Shown piece after piece: positions 17,579 to 26,873 of a DNA stretch of 64,000 bases. The notes under the pieces are model-generated. The model saw nothing but the letters and a program-made list of their open reading frames with translations, made no database searches and had not been told where the DNA came from. Position 1 is the stretch's first letter. Each line of letters starts with the position of its first letter. The DNA is from Clostridiaceae bacterium. Lineage in GTDB: Bacteria; Bacillota_I; Bacilli_A; Erysipelotrichales; Coprobacillaceae. The stretch lies in assembly GCA_902363625.1 (NCBI GenBank), contig CABJAS010000004.1, positions 62,001 through 126,000 on the forward strand. The letters run 5' to 3'. Made by a program: the position numbers and the translations under genes.

Positions 17579-17853
17579 TATAATGTCATTATAGATCGTG
17601 TAGAGCTTCGCCTAATGCTGCAATAGATTGCACTAGTTCACACTGTCTTTTTTAGTTTTACGAATATAATCACTTTGATAAAAATCATTCAACGTTTATT
17701 GTAATTACAACTAACCATTTAATAAATTTATTACGGTTTAGATTATTGTTTCTATGGTTTATTGTCACTAAATTAATAGACTGTTTAATTGTCAAGGCAG
17801 ATTTAATATTGACTAAAAAATAGAGATCGCTATGAACTTACACAATAAAAAAC
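17579..17853. other. Intergenic stretch with a possible gene remnant
   Basis: No intact gene. On the minus strand, about 17590-17645 reads CELVQSIAALGEALHDL then a stop. This looks like the C-terminal end of a lost protein, because the frame upstream has stops at once. The rest is AT-rich with no clear signal. Confidence 0.4.
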
Positions 17854-17884
17854 GTCTTGCCGGTTTTAAAGTGGCAAGACATTT
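17854..17884 (-). terminator. Terminator of the amidohydrolase gene
   Basis: Perfect arms GTCTTGCC (17854-17861) and GGCAAGAC (17873-17880). An A-run on the left gives the T-run on the minus strand, and TTTTC lies on the right, so it may work both ways. Confidence 0.85.
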
Positions 17885-17887
17885 TCT

Positions 17888-19486
17888 TTATTTCTCTCTT
17901 TGAAAAATTGTTTTTCCTTCTTTAATAGTTTCAAGTACAGTAATATCTGCAAGATCTTTAGGATCTGTTTCCAATGGATTTCTATCCAATATAACAAGAT
18001 CGGCAAGCTTACCTGCTTCAATACTACCTTTTTGGTCCTCTTCAAAATATTGATAGGCACCATTGATAGTGATTGCCTTTAAAGCGCTATAAACATCAAT
18101 TTTTTCATAGTCACCTATTGATTGCCCTTTTTTAGTTTGGCGGTTTACTGCACACCAAACAGTTTTCATCATGTCTGGTGGAAGAACAGGGCTGTCTTGA
18201 TGGAAAGTGAAAGGAATACCTAAATCCAATGCATCCTTTGCCGGCGAAATACGCTCAGCTCGCTCTTTACCAAAGTTTTCAATGTGGATATCTCCCCAAT
18301 AATAGGTATGAGCAACGAAAAAGCTAGGCATCATATCTATTGCTTTCATTCTTTCCAGTTGATCTTTTCTGACTAATTGGGCATGAATCATTACCGGACG
18401 ATGTGGTTCCCAATTTGGATGTTTTTGCAGTACTTTTTCAAATTGATCTATATATTGCTGCGATGCGGCATCACCGTTACAATGGGCTAAAAGCTGCTGA
18501 TCTTCTGATAAAGCAGTTTCAATTAAAGTATATAGGTGTTCGTCTTTAAGTGTTGGATACCCACTGTAGCCATCTTCAGCATTTTGGTAAGGGGTACTCA
18601 TCCAAGCTGTTCGTCCCTGTGGAGAACCATCTAAAAAGACTTTATAACCACCTAATTTTAAACGATGATGATACTGATTGACATATTCCTTTTCACGAAT
18701 TAAGTCATGAGCGTGATCTAAATCAATAAAACCGACTACATCTAATTGAAGCATATCCGATTCTGCGACATATTTTAATAATTGAAACAATGGCGGAGTA
18801 ACCATTCCGTCTTGTACAGTGGTGATCCCATAACTGGCATAAATATCCTGTGCTTTTAATACAAGCTTCAATAGAGTTCCAATATCTGTCATAGGAGTAT
18901 TATTGTGAAATTCCGTAAAGGCATTTTCCTCCATGTATCCGTTAGGTTCATTAGTTCCTTCAATGCGATTATATTTACCACCATCAGGATCCTTCGTCTG
19001 ATCCGTAATATGCTGGAGTTCCAAAGCCTTAGAATTTGCAATTCCCATATGACCGGAAGCATGAATAACAACAATCGGAAGATCTTTTGAAATCTGGTCT
19101 AATATAAATTTGTCAGGATGCCTTTTTTCCTTAAGAAAATTATGGTCATAATTTGTGCCAAAAACCCATTCTCCATCTTTGACTGGATTTTCTTTTATAA
19201 AAGCCTTCATTTTATTGATAATATCATCAAATGAAACAGCTTCAGAAAGATCGCATTGAGATAGCGAATTAGCGACACCAATAAAATGACTGTGCGGATC
19301 AATAAATCCCGGCATCATAACTTTACCTTGAAGATCTATAACTTGTGTTTCTTCCTGTCTTAATGGAAGAATAGATGAGTCATCTCCAACTTTTATAATT
19401 TTGCCATCTTTAATATATACCGCGGTGGCTTGTTTGTTATGTGAATCCATTGTCAAAATTGTTCCGTTATAATAAATAGTGTTCAT
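17888..19486 (-). CDS. Metal-dependent amidohydrolase, YtcJ/Amidohydro_3 type
   Basis: A 532-residue enzyme. The N-terminal beta domain is followed by MPGFIDPHSHF (metal-binding HxH), the TIM-barrel motifs VIHASGHMGIANSKAL and LLAHCNGDAA, MIHAQLV, and a C-terminal FHQDSPVLPPDM, ending with a strand domain typical of imidazolonepropionase-like YtcJ proteins (GSIEAGKLADLVILDRNPL). These hydrolyse amide or formamide bonds; the substrate is unknown. It is a single gene with an AAAGGAGG site and a strong terminator. An inverted repeat AATGAT-ATCG-ATCATT lies upstream at 19545-19560. Confidence 0.9.
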   Translation of the reverse strand: MNTIYYNGTILTMDSHNKQATAVYIKDGKIIKVGDDSSILPLRQEETQVIDLQGKVMMPGFIDPHSHFIGVANSLSQCDLSEAVSFDDIINKMKAFIKENPVKDGEWVFGTNYDHNFLKEKRHPDKFILDQISKDLPIVVIHASGHMGIANSKALELQHITDQTKDPDGGKYNRIEGTNEPNGYMEENAFTEFHNNTPMTDIGTLLKLVLKAQDIYASYGITTVQDGMVTPPLFQLLKYVAESDMLQLDVVGFIDLDHAHDLIREKEYVNQYHHRLKLGGYKVFLDGSPQGRTAWMSTPYQNAEDGYSGYPTLKDEHLYTLIETALSEDQQLLAHCNGDAASQQYIDQFEKVLQKHPNWEPHRPVMIHAQLVRKDQLERMKAIDMMPSFFVAHTYYWGDIHIENFGKERAERISPAKDALDLGIPFTFHQDSPVLPPDMMKTVWCAVNRQTKKGQSIGDYEKIDVYSALKAITINGAYQYFEEDQKGSIEAGKLADLVILDRNPLETDPKDLADITVLETIKEGKTIFQREK

Positions 19487-19583
19487 AAAATCCCTCCTTT
19501 ATCTTATATCTATCTATATCATAACCCTTTTTATAAAAAATTAAAATGATATCGATCATTTGTCCTCTTTTAACAGTAGATAA

Positions 19584-19605
19584 AAAAGAATCTCGCAATT
19601 CTTTT
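19584..19605 (-). terminator. Terminator of the msrAB gene
   Basis: Arms AAAGAAT and ATTCTTT around CTCGCA; on the minus strand the hairpin overlaps the stop codon and is followed by TTTTTTATC. Confidence 0.7.
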
Positions 19606-20557
19606 ACTTTTGTATTAGTGGAATATATGCTTCATAGCCTTCTTCTTTCATCTTTTCTAAAGGAATAAATAACAGCGATGCGCTGTTGATACAGTAACGA
19701 AGTCCACCTTTTTCGATTGGACCATCGGTAAACACATGACCTAAATGAGCATCACCAAGGCGACTTCTTACTTCTGTACGTTCCATATTGAAAGAAGAGT
19801 CTCGAAGTTCTTTGATGAGTTTACGATCAATCGGTTTACTGAAGCTTGGCCAGCCGCAGCCTGAATCAAATTTATCATCAGAGATAAATAACGGCTCTCG
19901 GGTTGTAATATCAACGTAGATTCCTTTTTCAAAATGATCCCAATATTTATTTTGATAAGGCGGTTCTGTCTTGCTTTCCTGAGTAACCAAGTATTCTAAT
20001 TCACTCAATTGTTCTTTTAATGCTTCATCGTTCGGCTTAGAAAATGAAGTTTTTTCTTCTTTTGCGTATTTTGCGGATTCAATCTTTTGACGGGAGATAT
20101 GGCAGTAGCCATTAGGATTCTTTTGCAGATAATGCTGATGATACTCTTCTGCCGGATAAAAATTAAGTAAAGGTTCACATTCGACTGCTAACTGGTCTTG
20201 ATAAAGCAATTGCAGCTGAGCCAATGCATTTAAAATAATGTCTCGATCTTCATTCTGAAGGTAGTAGATCCCAGTGCGATACTGACTGCCAATATCATTG
20301 CCCTGACGATTAATTGAAACAGGGTCAATTACTTCAAAATACATTTTTAATAAAAACGCTAAACTCACAGCTTGCGAGTCATAAAGCACCTCGATGGTTT
20401 CGGCAAAACCACTGTCATTATGACAGACAAGGTCATAAGTTGGGTTTTCTAATGTTCCGTTTGCATAGCCAGCTTTGGTGGAAATAACACCGTTAATATT
20501 ATCGAAATAAGACTGCATTCCACAAAAACATCCACCCGCTAAATAGATTTTATTCAT
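19604..20557 (-). CDS. msrAB: Methionine sulfoxide reductase MsrA-MsrB fusion
   Basis: A 317-residue two-domain repair enzyme. MsrA (about 1-160) reduces the S form and MsrB (about 185-310) the R form of methionine sulfoxide. MsrA has the catalytic loop [11 protein letters not shown], with Cys at residue 10. The usual Trp after GCF is Cys12. MsrB shows [11 protein letters not shown], the GDAHLGHVF stretch and the catalytic RYCINSASL. The two zinc CxxC pairs of some MsrB proteins are absent. The ATG at 20557 has an AGGAG site; the longer frame to 20599 lacks one. No signal peptide is present, so it acts in the cytoplasm. Confidence 0.93.
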   Translation of the reverse strand: MNKIYLAGGCFCGMQSYFDNINGVISTKAGYANGTLENPTYDLVCHNDSGFAETIEVLYDSQAVSLAFLLKMYFEVIDPVSINRQGNDIGSQYRTGIYYLQNEDRDIILNALAQLQLLYQDQLAVECEPLLNFYPAEEYHQHYLQKNPNGYCHISRQKIESAKYAKEEKTSFSKPNDEALKEQLSELEYLVTQESKTEPPYQNKYWDHFEKGIYVDITTREPLFISDDKFDSGCGWPSFSKPIDRKLIKELRDSSFNMERTEVRSRLGDAHLGHVFTDGPIEKGGLRYCINSASLLFIPLEKMKEEGYEAYIPLIQK

Positions 20558-20722
20558 ATGTATCACGCTCCTAATCTGATTATAAGTAAAGTATTTCAAA
20601 AATACTATTAATATGCTGTTATTATAATATGGTCATAAGTTCATGAGTGAATGCAAGCAATCTCTATCAGTTTCTAAAAAGATTGTGGTATACTAAGAAT
20701 AGAAATTATGGGGGATAAACAG

Positions 20723-22150
20723 ATGGAACGATTAAAATGGAACAAAATAACGAGTGAAGAAAGAATTCCTAAAAATAATTCAAAACAGGATCTCAGCGGA
20801 TTGCGCAGTGAGATAGAAAGTGATTATCATCGTATCATTCGCAGTGCATCTTTTCGTCGCCTGCAGGATAAAACACAAGTCTTTCCGCTTGATAAAAGTG
20901 ATTTTGTCAGAACCCGCTTAACTCATTCATTGGAAGTTGCCGCAATCGCTAAATTGATTGGAAAACAAGTCTGTACAAAAATTAAAGCTAATCATTTAGA
21001 AGCTGAGGAAGATTTGCCTGATCCTTTAAACGTGATTGAAGTATTGAACTGTTCATGCCTGCTGCATGACATTGGCAATCCTCCTTTTGGGCATTTCGGA
21101 GAAACTGCGATTCGTGACTGGTTTATACAAAACTTAGAAAAACTGACATTGAATAATAAGATATTAAAAGAATATCTGACGCCTCAGCAATATGGTGATT
21201 TAATCAATTATGAAGGAAATGCCCAAGCTCTGCGCATCGTCAGTAAACTGCATCGCTTGGTTGGAAATAACGGAATGCATCTGACATCAAGTGTAATGGA
21301 TACGATCATTAAATATCCAACCAGTTCTCTTGTTAAAATGAAAGAAGATGAATTGCCTAAAAAAGAAAGAAGCCTGCTTAGAAAAAAGATTGGCTATTTC
21401 CAAAGTGAAGAGCGTATTTTTAATGAAATAAAAGAGAATACCGGCTGTTATGACTGTCGTAATCCATTGGCGTTTATTTTGGAAGCGGCAGATGATTTAG
21501 CTTATACCTTTGCCGATCTGGAGGATGGCTTCAATAAATCACTTTATTCTTATGAAGATCTCTTGAAAGTCATTGTTGATTCAGGAGATGTGAAAGGCTC
21601 AGAAAGCCTTGAAAAAGCTTATTGTGACGGTAAAAAATTAGTCGCTGAAAAAGAAAAAGGATTTGATCCTTACAAGCATGCTGTGTTTTCTTGGCTGACT
21701 TTAAAGCAGCTTTATTGTATCTCACAGGCAAGTGATGCCTTTATTTATCATTATGAAGAAATTATGCAGGGAACATTCACTAAAGAATTATTGGCAGTTT
21801 GCACACAGGCAAAACTGATTGATGGTCTTAAACGTTTCTCCTTCGATCGTATTTATAATGTGTCACCTATTTTAAAACTGGAATTAATGGGAAATGAGAT
21901 ATTAACCTTTTTATTGAATCGCTTCATGAATGCATTGATTGTTTATGAAACCGATTCTATTACGGAAATTCAATCTAAATATATTGATTTATTATCACGC
22001 AATTATTTAGATAATTATCATCGAAGTGTTAAAGGTGTCACCGATGAAGGGGAACGTTTATATCATCGTTTATTGCTGGGCTGTGATTTTATTGCCGGAA
22101 TGACAGACAGCTATGCAAAAAGTCTTTATCAAGAACTAAAAGGAATTTAA
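20723..22150 (+). CDS. dgt: Deoxyguanosinetriphosphate triphosphohydrolase (dGTPase)
   Basis: A 475-residue HD-domain enzyme that splits dGTP to deoxyguanosine and triphosphate. Motifs are SASFRRLQDKTQVFPL, RTRLTHSLEVAAIA (first His), LLHDIGNPPFGHFGE (HD pair) and AADDLAYTFADLEDG (last Asp). An upstream ATG at 20708 is in frame, but the GGGGG stretch at 20710-20714 is the ribosome site for the ATG at 20723. The gene stands alone and ends in a terminator shared with the convergent AEC transporter gene. Confidence 0.92.
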   Translation: MERLKWNKITSEERIPKNNSKQDLSGLRSEIESDYHRIIRSASFRRLQDKTQVFPLDKSDFVRTRLTHSLEVAAIAKLIGKQVCTKIKANHLEAEEDLPDPLNVIEVLNCSCLLHDIGNPPFGHFGETAIRDWFIQNLEKLTLNNKILKEYLTPQQYGDLINYEGNAQALRIVSKLHRLVGNNGMHLTSSVMDTIIKYPTSSLVKMKEDELPKKERSLLRKKIGYFQSEERIFNEIKENTGCYDCRNPLAFILEAADDLAYTFADLEDGFNKSLYSYEDLLKVIVDSGDVKGSESLEKAYCDGKKLVAEKEKGFDPYKHAVFSWLTLKQLYCISQASDAFIYHYEEIMQGTFTKELLAVCTQAKLIDGLKRFSFDRIYNVSPILKLELMGNEILTFLLNRFMNALIVYETDSITEIQSKYIDLLSRNYLDNYHRSVKGVTDEGERLYHRLLLGCDFIAGMTDSYAKSLYQELKGI

Positions 22151-22179
22151 AAAGAGGTACTCATTGCTGGGTACCTTTA
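22151..22179. terminator. Bidirectional terminator between dgt and AEC gene
   Basis: Arms AGGTAC (22155-22160) and GTACCT (22171-22176), with A-rich left and T-rich right flanks. Confidence 0.7.
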
Positions 22180-22183
22180 GTGT

Positions 22184-23104
22184 TTAGTAGATAAATTCAA
22201 TAATCATGCAAAGAATAGGAATCGTAATTAGGGATAAAGCAGTGGATAAAAAGACAATCTGTACTGCTAGCTTAGCATCACTTTCATATTTTTCTGCCAA
22301 AATTGCCGTTGTCGTTCCAGCAGGCATTCCTGATAAAACGGTGCAGACCGCTACAGCTAAAGCAGGCAGTTTAAATAAAAAGCAAAGACTTAATACAACA
22401 GCGGGAATAATGATTAAACGTAAAAAACTGTAGTATAAAGAAAGCTTGTTCAATACACTTTTTAAATTAATCTCTGCTAATATTCCGCCAATGACAATCA
22501 TGGATAGGGCGGTAGTGCAGTTACTGGTAACCTTGATGGTTTTAGTCAGAAAGAGCGGAAGCTGAATTTGTGTCAGCATTAAGATCATTCCGATTATAAC
22601 CGCAATAATGCAAGGATGAGTGATTACCTTTTTAATAACATCTTTTCCTTTGGAATCAGTAAAACAGGAAACCCCGGCAGACCACATGACTATTCTTTGA
22701 GGAATACAGTAAATAGAAGCAAACAACAGTCCTGTTGAGCCATAAATGCTTTCAATCAGTGGATTCCCCATAAACCCGGCATTTGAACAAATAGTTCCAT
22801 AGGATAATACCGGAATTTGCTTTTTATTAGCCATGGGATATAGGTGTTTTCCCAATAACTGACAAAAAATTTGAATAATAATAGAGATGATTAAAACAAT
22901 AATTCCGGATTGGATTATATCCCAGTTCATCTCAATTAAAAATGAATTAATAATATTTGCAGGTAATACTACATAGATTACCAGGTCAGTCAGCGACTTT
23001 CTTGCAGATGCCGGAATTATATTGACTTTACGCAAAATATAGCCAATCATCATCAATATAAACAGCTCTATTTGCAAATCAATCAGACTACTAAAATCAA
23101 CCAT
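22184..23104 (-). CDS. AEC-family (auxin efflux carrier) transporter
   Basis: A 306-residue membrane protein with about ten hydrophobic segments and the AEC pattern: an N-terminal MIGYILRK, ARKSLTDLVIYVVLPANII, the central SYGTICSNAGFMGNPL and a C-terminal LSGMPAGTTTAILAEKYES. The family moves small organic acids such as malate or malonate. Two close ATGs exist; the second (23104) is 8 bases from the AGGGGG site and is preferred to 23110. It is a lone gene. Confidence 0.85.
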   Translation of the reverse strand: MVDFSSLIDLQIELFILMMIGYILRKVNIIPASARKSLTDLVIYVVLPANIINSFLIEMNWDIIQSGIIVLIISIIIQIFCQLLGKHLYPMANKKQIPVLSYGTICSNAGFMGNPLIESIYGSTGLLFASIYCIPQRIVMWSAGVSCFTDSKGKDVIKKVITHPCIIAVIIGMILMLTQIQLPLFLTKTIKVTSNCTTALSMIVIGGILAEINLKSVLNKLSLYYSFLRLIIIPAVVLSLCFLFKLPALAVAVCTVLSGMPAGTTTAILAEKYESDAKLAVQIVFLSTALSLITIPILCMIIEFIY

Positions 23105-23180
23105 GCCCATTTCCCCCTAGTATTTTTATCTTATCATAATACAAAATGGGACTTATGAAAAGATGAACGGAAAGAGAACT

Positions 23181-23597
23181 TTATTCATTGCTAAGTTTTT
23201 CTTTTAGTATTAAGAAAAAGTAAAGCAATCCAACCCCTAAAAGAATATGACCAACTCCCGCAATTCCACTGATGGCTGCATTCATGGCAGAAGACAATGA
23301 AGTATTTAGGACAGTAGTGATGCCACGTATAACTAACATGATAATGGTGAGTGATAGTCCAGCATTATAAAATAGTAAAAATGGTTTTATTTTTTTGTTT
23401 TCGGTTAATTTAAACTGTTTTTCTAGTAATAAAACAATCAAGAAAAAGAAAAGACCAAGCATAAAAGCATGTGTATGGACTAAGCCTAGTGAAGTGGTTC
23501 CGGTAAATTGGTTAAACTTAGTAAATTCACGGTAAAAGATTCCACCGATAATACCAATAAAAGCATATGTCGCAGATAAACGATAAAATTTTTTCAT
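23181..23597 (-). CDS. DUF2871 family membrane protein
   Basis: A 138-residue protein with four hydrophobic segments. The motifs LVHTHAFMLGLFFFLIVLLLEK and IAGVGHILLGVGLLYF, with membrane-embedded histidines, match DUF2871, whose layout recalls heme- or copper-handling four-helix proteins. Its function is unknown. Upstream is a perfect 18-base palindrome (23620-23637), a possible operator. It is monocistronic, after a TCCTCC-complementary ribosome site. Confidence 0.85.
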   Translation of the reverse strand: MKKFYRLSATYAFIGIIGGIFYREFTKFNQFTGTTSLGLVHTHAFMLGLFFFLIVLLLEKQFKLTENKKIKPFLLFYNAGLSLTIIMLVIRGITTVLNTSLSSAMNAAISGIAGVGHILLGVGLLYFFLILKEKLSNE

Positions 23598-23619
23598 ATT
23601 TTCCTCCTTTTTTAATTGG

Positions 23620-23637
23620 TAATAATAATTATTATTA
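23620..23637. promoter_or_regulatory. Perfect 18-base palindrome upstream of the DUF2871 gene
   Basis: TAATAATAATTATTATTA at 23620-23637 is an exact palindrome 23-40 bases before the start codon. It could be an operator, but being pure A/T it could also arise by chance. Confidence 0.4.
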
Positions 23638-23731
23638 AATATTTACAGATAAAGCATATACTTCTCTTGAGGATTTGTCAAATTTCATGCTGGTATGGTG
23701 AAAATGGTAGATAAGAAGGATTACTTTCTGC

Positions 23732-23760
23732 TTGTTTGCAGCTCTTTTTTTGAGTATAAT
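23732..23760 (+). promoter_or_regulatory. Sigma-A promoter of folD
   Basis: TTGTTT (23732-23737), 17 bases, TATAAT (23755-23760), 30 bases before the start codon. Confidence 0.7.
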
Positions 23761-23789
23761 TAGTAGTAATTTAAAAGGGGGTTGGGAGA

Positions 23790-24641
23790 ATGATCATTAA
23801 TGGAAAAGAGATTTCTTTAAAAGTAAAAGATGAAGTCAAAGAGGAAGTAGAAAAACTTAAAGAAGATGGTAAAAGAGTTCCTACTCTTGCTGTTATTTTA
23901 GTTGGACGCAATCCTGCAAGTATGACTTATGTGAAAAATAAAGAAATTGGTTGTCGTTATGTTGGAATTGGTTCAATTAAAATTGAAATGTCTGAACAAA
24001 CAACACAAGAGGAATTATTGAAACAGATTAATACATTGAATGCAGATTGTTCTGTAGACGGAATCTTAGTACAGTTGCCTTTACCTGCTCATATTGATGA
24101 GACAATTGTGATTGAAGCTATTGATCCTAAAAAGGATGTAGATGGATTTCATCCTGTAAATATTGCGAATTTATTCTTAGGCAAAGCCAGCCTATTGCCA
24201 TGTACACCCTATGGGATGATGGTGATGCTGGAGAATATAGGCTATGATATAGAAGGAAAAGAAGTGGTTGTGGTAGGACGCAGCAATATTGTCGGAAAGC
24301 CGGTAGCATTGCTTGCCTTATCAAAAAGTGCAACTGTGACCATTGCCCATAGCCGCACTAAGAATTTAAAAGAAGTTTGTCAAAAAGCAGATGTATTGAT
24401 TGCTGCTGTAGGACAAGCCAAAATGTTTGATGACAGCTATATTAAAGAGGGGGCTGTGGTCTTAGATGTAGGAATGAATCGTGATGCAAATAATAAGCTG
24501 TGCGGAGATGTCGATTTTGAAAAATGTAAAGATAAAGCTCAAGCTATTACACCTGTACCGGGCGGAGTCGGACCTATGACCATTGCTATGCTTTTGCATA
24601 ATACGTTGAAAGCATATAAACAGAGAGAAAATATAGATTAG
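23790..24641 (+). CDS. folD: Methylenetetrahydrofolate dehydrogenase / cyclohydrolase
   Basis: A 283-residue bifunctional enzyme that oxidises 5,10-methylene-THF and opens the methenyl form to 10-formyl-THF, feeding purine and formyl-Met synthesis. The catalytic YVKNKEIGC contains the family Tyr/Lys. Further motifs are DGILVQLPLP, DPKKDVDGFHPVN, the NADP site VVVGRSNIVGKPVA and TPVPGGVGPMTIAMLL. The start has a GGGGG site. The DUF951 gene follows at 12 bases, as in many Firmicutes clusters. Confidence 0.96.
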   Translation: MIINGKEISLKVKDEVKEEVEKLKEDGKRVPTLAVILVGRNPASMTYVKNKEIGCRYVGIGSIKIEMSEQTTQEELLKQINTLNADCSVDGILVQLPLPAHIDETIVIEAIDPKKDVDGFHPVNIANLFLGKASLLPCTPYGMMVMLENIGYDIEGKEVVVVGRSNIVGKPVALLALSKSATVTIAHSRTKNLKEVCQKADVLIAAVGQAKMFDDSYIKEGAVVLDVGMNRDANNKLCGDVDFEKCKDKAQAITPVPGGVGPMTIAMLLHNTLKAYKQRENID

Positions 24642-24653
24642 GAGGTTCAAATA

Positions 24654-24854
24654 ATGGTCGATCATCAATACGGATTAAATGATATTGTGGAAATGAAAAA
24701 ACAGCATCCTTGTAAGAAATCGACAGAGTGGCAGATCATTCGTATGGGTGCTGATATTAAGATTAAATGCTTAGGTTGTGGTGCTGTGATAATGTTTACC
24801 CGAAGAGAATTTGAAAAGAAACTAAAAAAGGTAGTAAAGCATCATGATGATTAA
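24654..24854 (+). CDS. DUF951 family protein
   Basis: A 66-residue protein with the DUF951 pattern: YGLNDIVEMKKQHPC, W.IIRMGADIKIKCLGCG and RREFEKKLKKV. The three cysteines (HPC, CLGC) suggest a small metal site. Its role is unknown, but members are conserved in Firmicutes, often near folD, ychF or parB. It is co-transcribed with folD and followed by a strong terminator. Confidence 0.9.
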   Translation: MVDHQYGLNDIVEMKKQHPCKKSTEWQIIRMGADIKIKCLGCGAVIMFTRREFEKKLKKVVKHHDD

Positions 24855-24879
24855 CAGATCGTTGCGATCTGTTTTTTTT
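24854..24879 (+). terminator. Terminator of folD-DUF951
   Basis: Arms ACAGATCG (24854-24861) and CGATCTGT (24865-24872), then eight T. Confidence 0.92.
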
Positions 24880-24994
24880 GTATAATTTTAGAAAATATTT
24901 CTTGATTTGAAAAACACTATCTCCATAAGTTCAATGTACTATACTTATCATAGACGCCTGTAAATAGGCAGATAACAAAGGAGTGAATGAAATA

Positions 24995-25918
24995 ATGGAT
25001 ATCAATTATATGGTGTTTGATATAGGGGGAACAGCTATTAAGTGGGCGGTTGCCAATGAATTTGGCGATATTTTAGTAGATGGAAAAATTTCTGTCCCTA
25101 ATGATGCGGATGCTTTTTTTGAGGCACTGGCAAATAAAACAAATGAATTAAAAAATTATAATCTAATGGGAATTGCAATCAGCGCACCGGGAGCCGTTAA
25201 TTGTGAAACCAGCGTCATTGGTGGAAGCAGTGCAATCAAATATATACATGGACCTAATTTTCGACGCATCCTGAATCAAAAAACAGGACTCAATGCAGAA
25301 ATTGAGAATGACGCTAACTGTGCGGCTTTAGGAGAATGCTGGCTGGGTGCCGGTAAAGGACATCAGGATTCTGCTTTCGTTGTATGTGGTACCGGAATTG
25401 GCGGAGCAGTCGTTAAAAATAAGCGTATCCATGGAGGGATACATCAGCATGGCGGTGAATTTGGCTATTGTATTATGGATTTTGATCCTACCCAAGAAGC
25501 ACCGGAAAGATTTAAAACTTGGTCACAAGTGGGATCAACGGTGGCATTAGTCAGAGAAGTCGCTAAAAGAAAACAATGTGATCCTAAAACCTTAAGCGGA
25601 TTGCAAGTGTTTGAAATGGCAGCTAATCAGGATCAGGATGCGATTGAATGCATTGATCGTTTCTATTATTATATGGCAATCGGTATTTATAATATTCAAT
25701 ATCAGTACGATCCTGAGATCATCGTGTTGGGTGGTGCCATCAGTGAAAGAGAAGACTTTTTAACTGAAGTTGAAAAACGTATGGACGATATAATGGAATC
25801 CTTGCCCGACGCTAAAATACGACCAAAGATTGCCGTTAATCAATTTGGGAACAAAGCAAATTTATTAGGTGCTTTATATAATTATTTAAGCAGAAATCAA
25901 TCTATAGATGAAGAATAG
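24995..25918 (+). CDS. ROK-family sugar kinase
   Basis: A 307-residue kinase of the ROK family. The ATP motif MVFDIGGTAIKWAV is at the N-terminus, followed by ENDANCAALGECWLGAG with the catalytic Asp, VVCGTGIGGAVV, and HGGEFGYCIMD in the place of the zinc-site region. The zinc CxCGxxGC motif is missing, as in the beta-glucoside-kinase-like branch. The GTG at 24983 lies inside the AAAGGAG site, so the ATG at 24995 is chosen. The aldo/keto reductase follows 9 bases later, which suggests one transcript for sugar metabolism. The sugar is not known. Confidence 0.87.
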   Translation: MDINYMVFDIGGTAIKWAVANEFGDILVDGKISVPNDADAFFEALANKTNELKNYNLMGIAISAPGAVNCETSVIGGSSAIKYIHGPNFRRILNQKTGLNAEIENDANCAALGECWLGAGKGHQDSAFVVCGTGIGGAVVKNKRIHGGIHQHGGEFGYCIMDFDPTQEAPERFKTWSQVGSTVALVREVAKRKQCDPKTLSGLQVFEMAANQDQDAIECIDRFYYYMAIGIYNIQYQYDPEIIVLGGAISEREDFLTEVEKRMDDIMESLPDAKIRPKIAVNQFGNKANLLGALYNYLSRNQSIDEE

Positions 25919-25927
25919 GAGAAAAGA

Positions 25928-26845
25928 ATGAAATATATAGATATTTTAAACAGTGATTTAAAAGTATCACAAATTGCTTTAGGGTGTATGCGTATTGCCG
26001 GAAAGACACCTGAACAGTTAGAAGAACTACTTAGTAAAGCTATGGACTTAGGTATAAACTTTTTTGATCACGCCGATATTTATGGTGGTGGAAAATCTGA
26101 AGAAGTATTTGGCGAAGTTTTGAAAAGACATCCGGACTGGCGTGAAAAGATGATTATTCAGACAAAATGTGGAATTTGCAAAGGCTATTATGATTTTTCT
26201 AAAAAACATATTATTGAATCTGTCAATAAAAGCTTAGAAAGATTACAGACAGATTATGTAGATGTATTATTGCTGCATCGACCTGATGCCTTAATGGATC
26301 CAAAAGAAGTAGCGGAAGCATTTGATGAATTGTATGAAAATAAAATGGTAAAATATTTTGGTGTATCTAATATGACACCATATCAGATTGAACTGATTCA
26401 AAAATATACAAAGCATAAATTATTGTTTAATCAAGTTCAGTTCAATGTTGTCAATGCAGGGATGATTGATTCAGGGATTAATGCAAATATGACGAATCCT
26501 CAATCAGTAGATCATGACGGTGGCATTTTAGATTATTGTCGTATTCATGATATCACAATTCAGCCTTGGTCTATTTTACAGGCATCATGGGAAAAAGGCA
26601 CCTTCCTAGATCACCCTGACTATCAGAAATTGAATGACCTTCTAGCCACTTTGGGAGAAAAGTACAAAGTAAATAAAAGTACCCTGTCTTTAGCTTGGAT
26701 ATTACGTCATCCTGCTTCTATGCAGCCAATTGCCGGAACGACTTCACCCGATCATTTAGAAGAATTATGTCAAGCTGTTGATATTGAATTAAGCCGAGAA
26801 GACTGGTACGCTCTTTATTTATCTGTAGATCGTCCATTACCTTAG
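25928..26845 (+). CDS. Aldo/keto reductase, YdhF type
   Basis: A 305-residue NADPH-dependent TIM-barrel oxidoreductase. The catalytic tetrad is visible as Asp and Tyr in FFDHADIYGGG, Lys in IIQTKCGI and His in LLLHRPDAL. Further cofactor residues are in the SNMTPYQIELI and PIAGTTSPDHL stretches. It resembles E. coli YdhF. It is co-transcribed with the ROK kinase (9-base gap) and ends in a terminator overlapping its stop codon. Confidence 0.9.
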   Translation: MKYIDILNSDLKVSQIALGCMRIAGKTPEQLEELLSKAMDLGINFFDHADIYGGGKSEEVFGEVLKRHPDWREKMIIQTKCGICKGYYDFSKKHIIESVNKSLERLQTDYVDVLLLHRPDALMDPKEVAEAFDELYENKMVKYFGVSNMTPYQIELIQKYTKHKLLFNQVQFNVVNAGMIDSGINANMTNPQSVDHDGGILDYCRIHDITIQPWSILQASWEKGTFLDHPDYQKLNDLLATLGEKYKVNKSTLSLAWILRHPASMQPIAGTTSPDHLEELCQAVDIELSREDWYALYLSVDRPLP

Positions 26846-26870
26846 AGATAACAAAGTTATCTCTATTTTT
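26844..26870 (+). terminator. Terminator after the aldo/keto reductase gene
   Basis: Perfect arms AGAGATAAC (26844-26852) and GTTATCTCT (26856-26864), loop AAA, then ATTTTT. The GNAT start codon is 4 bases after the T-run. Confidence 0.85.
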
Positions 26871-26873
26871 GTA

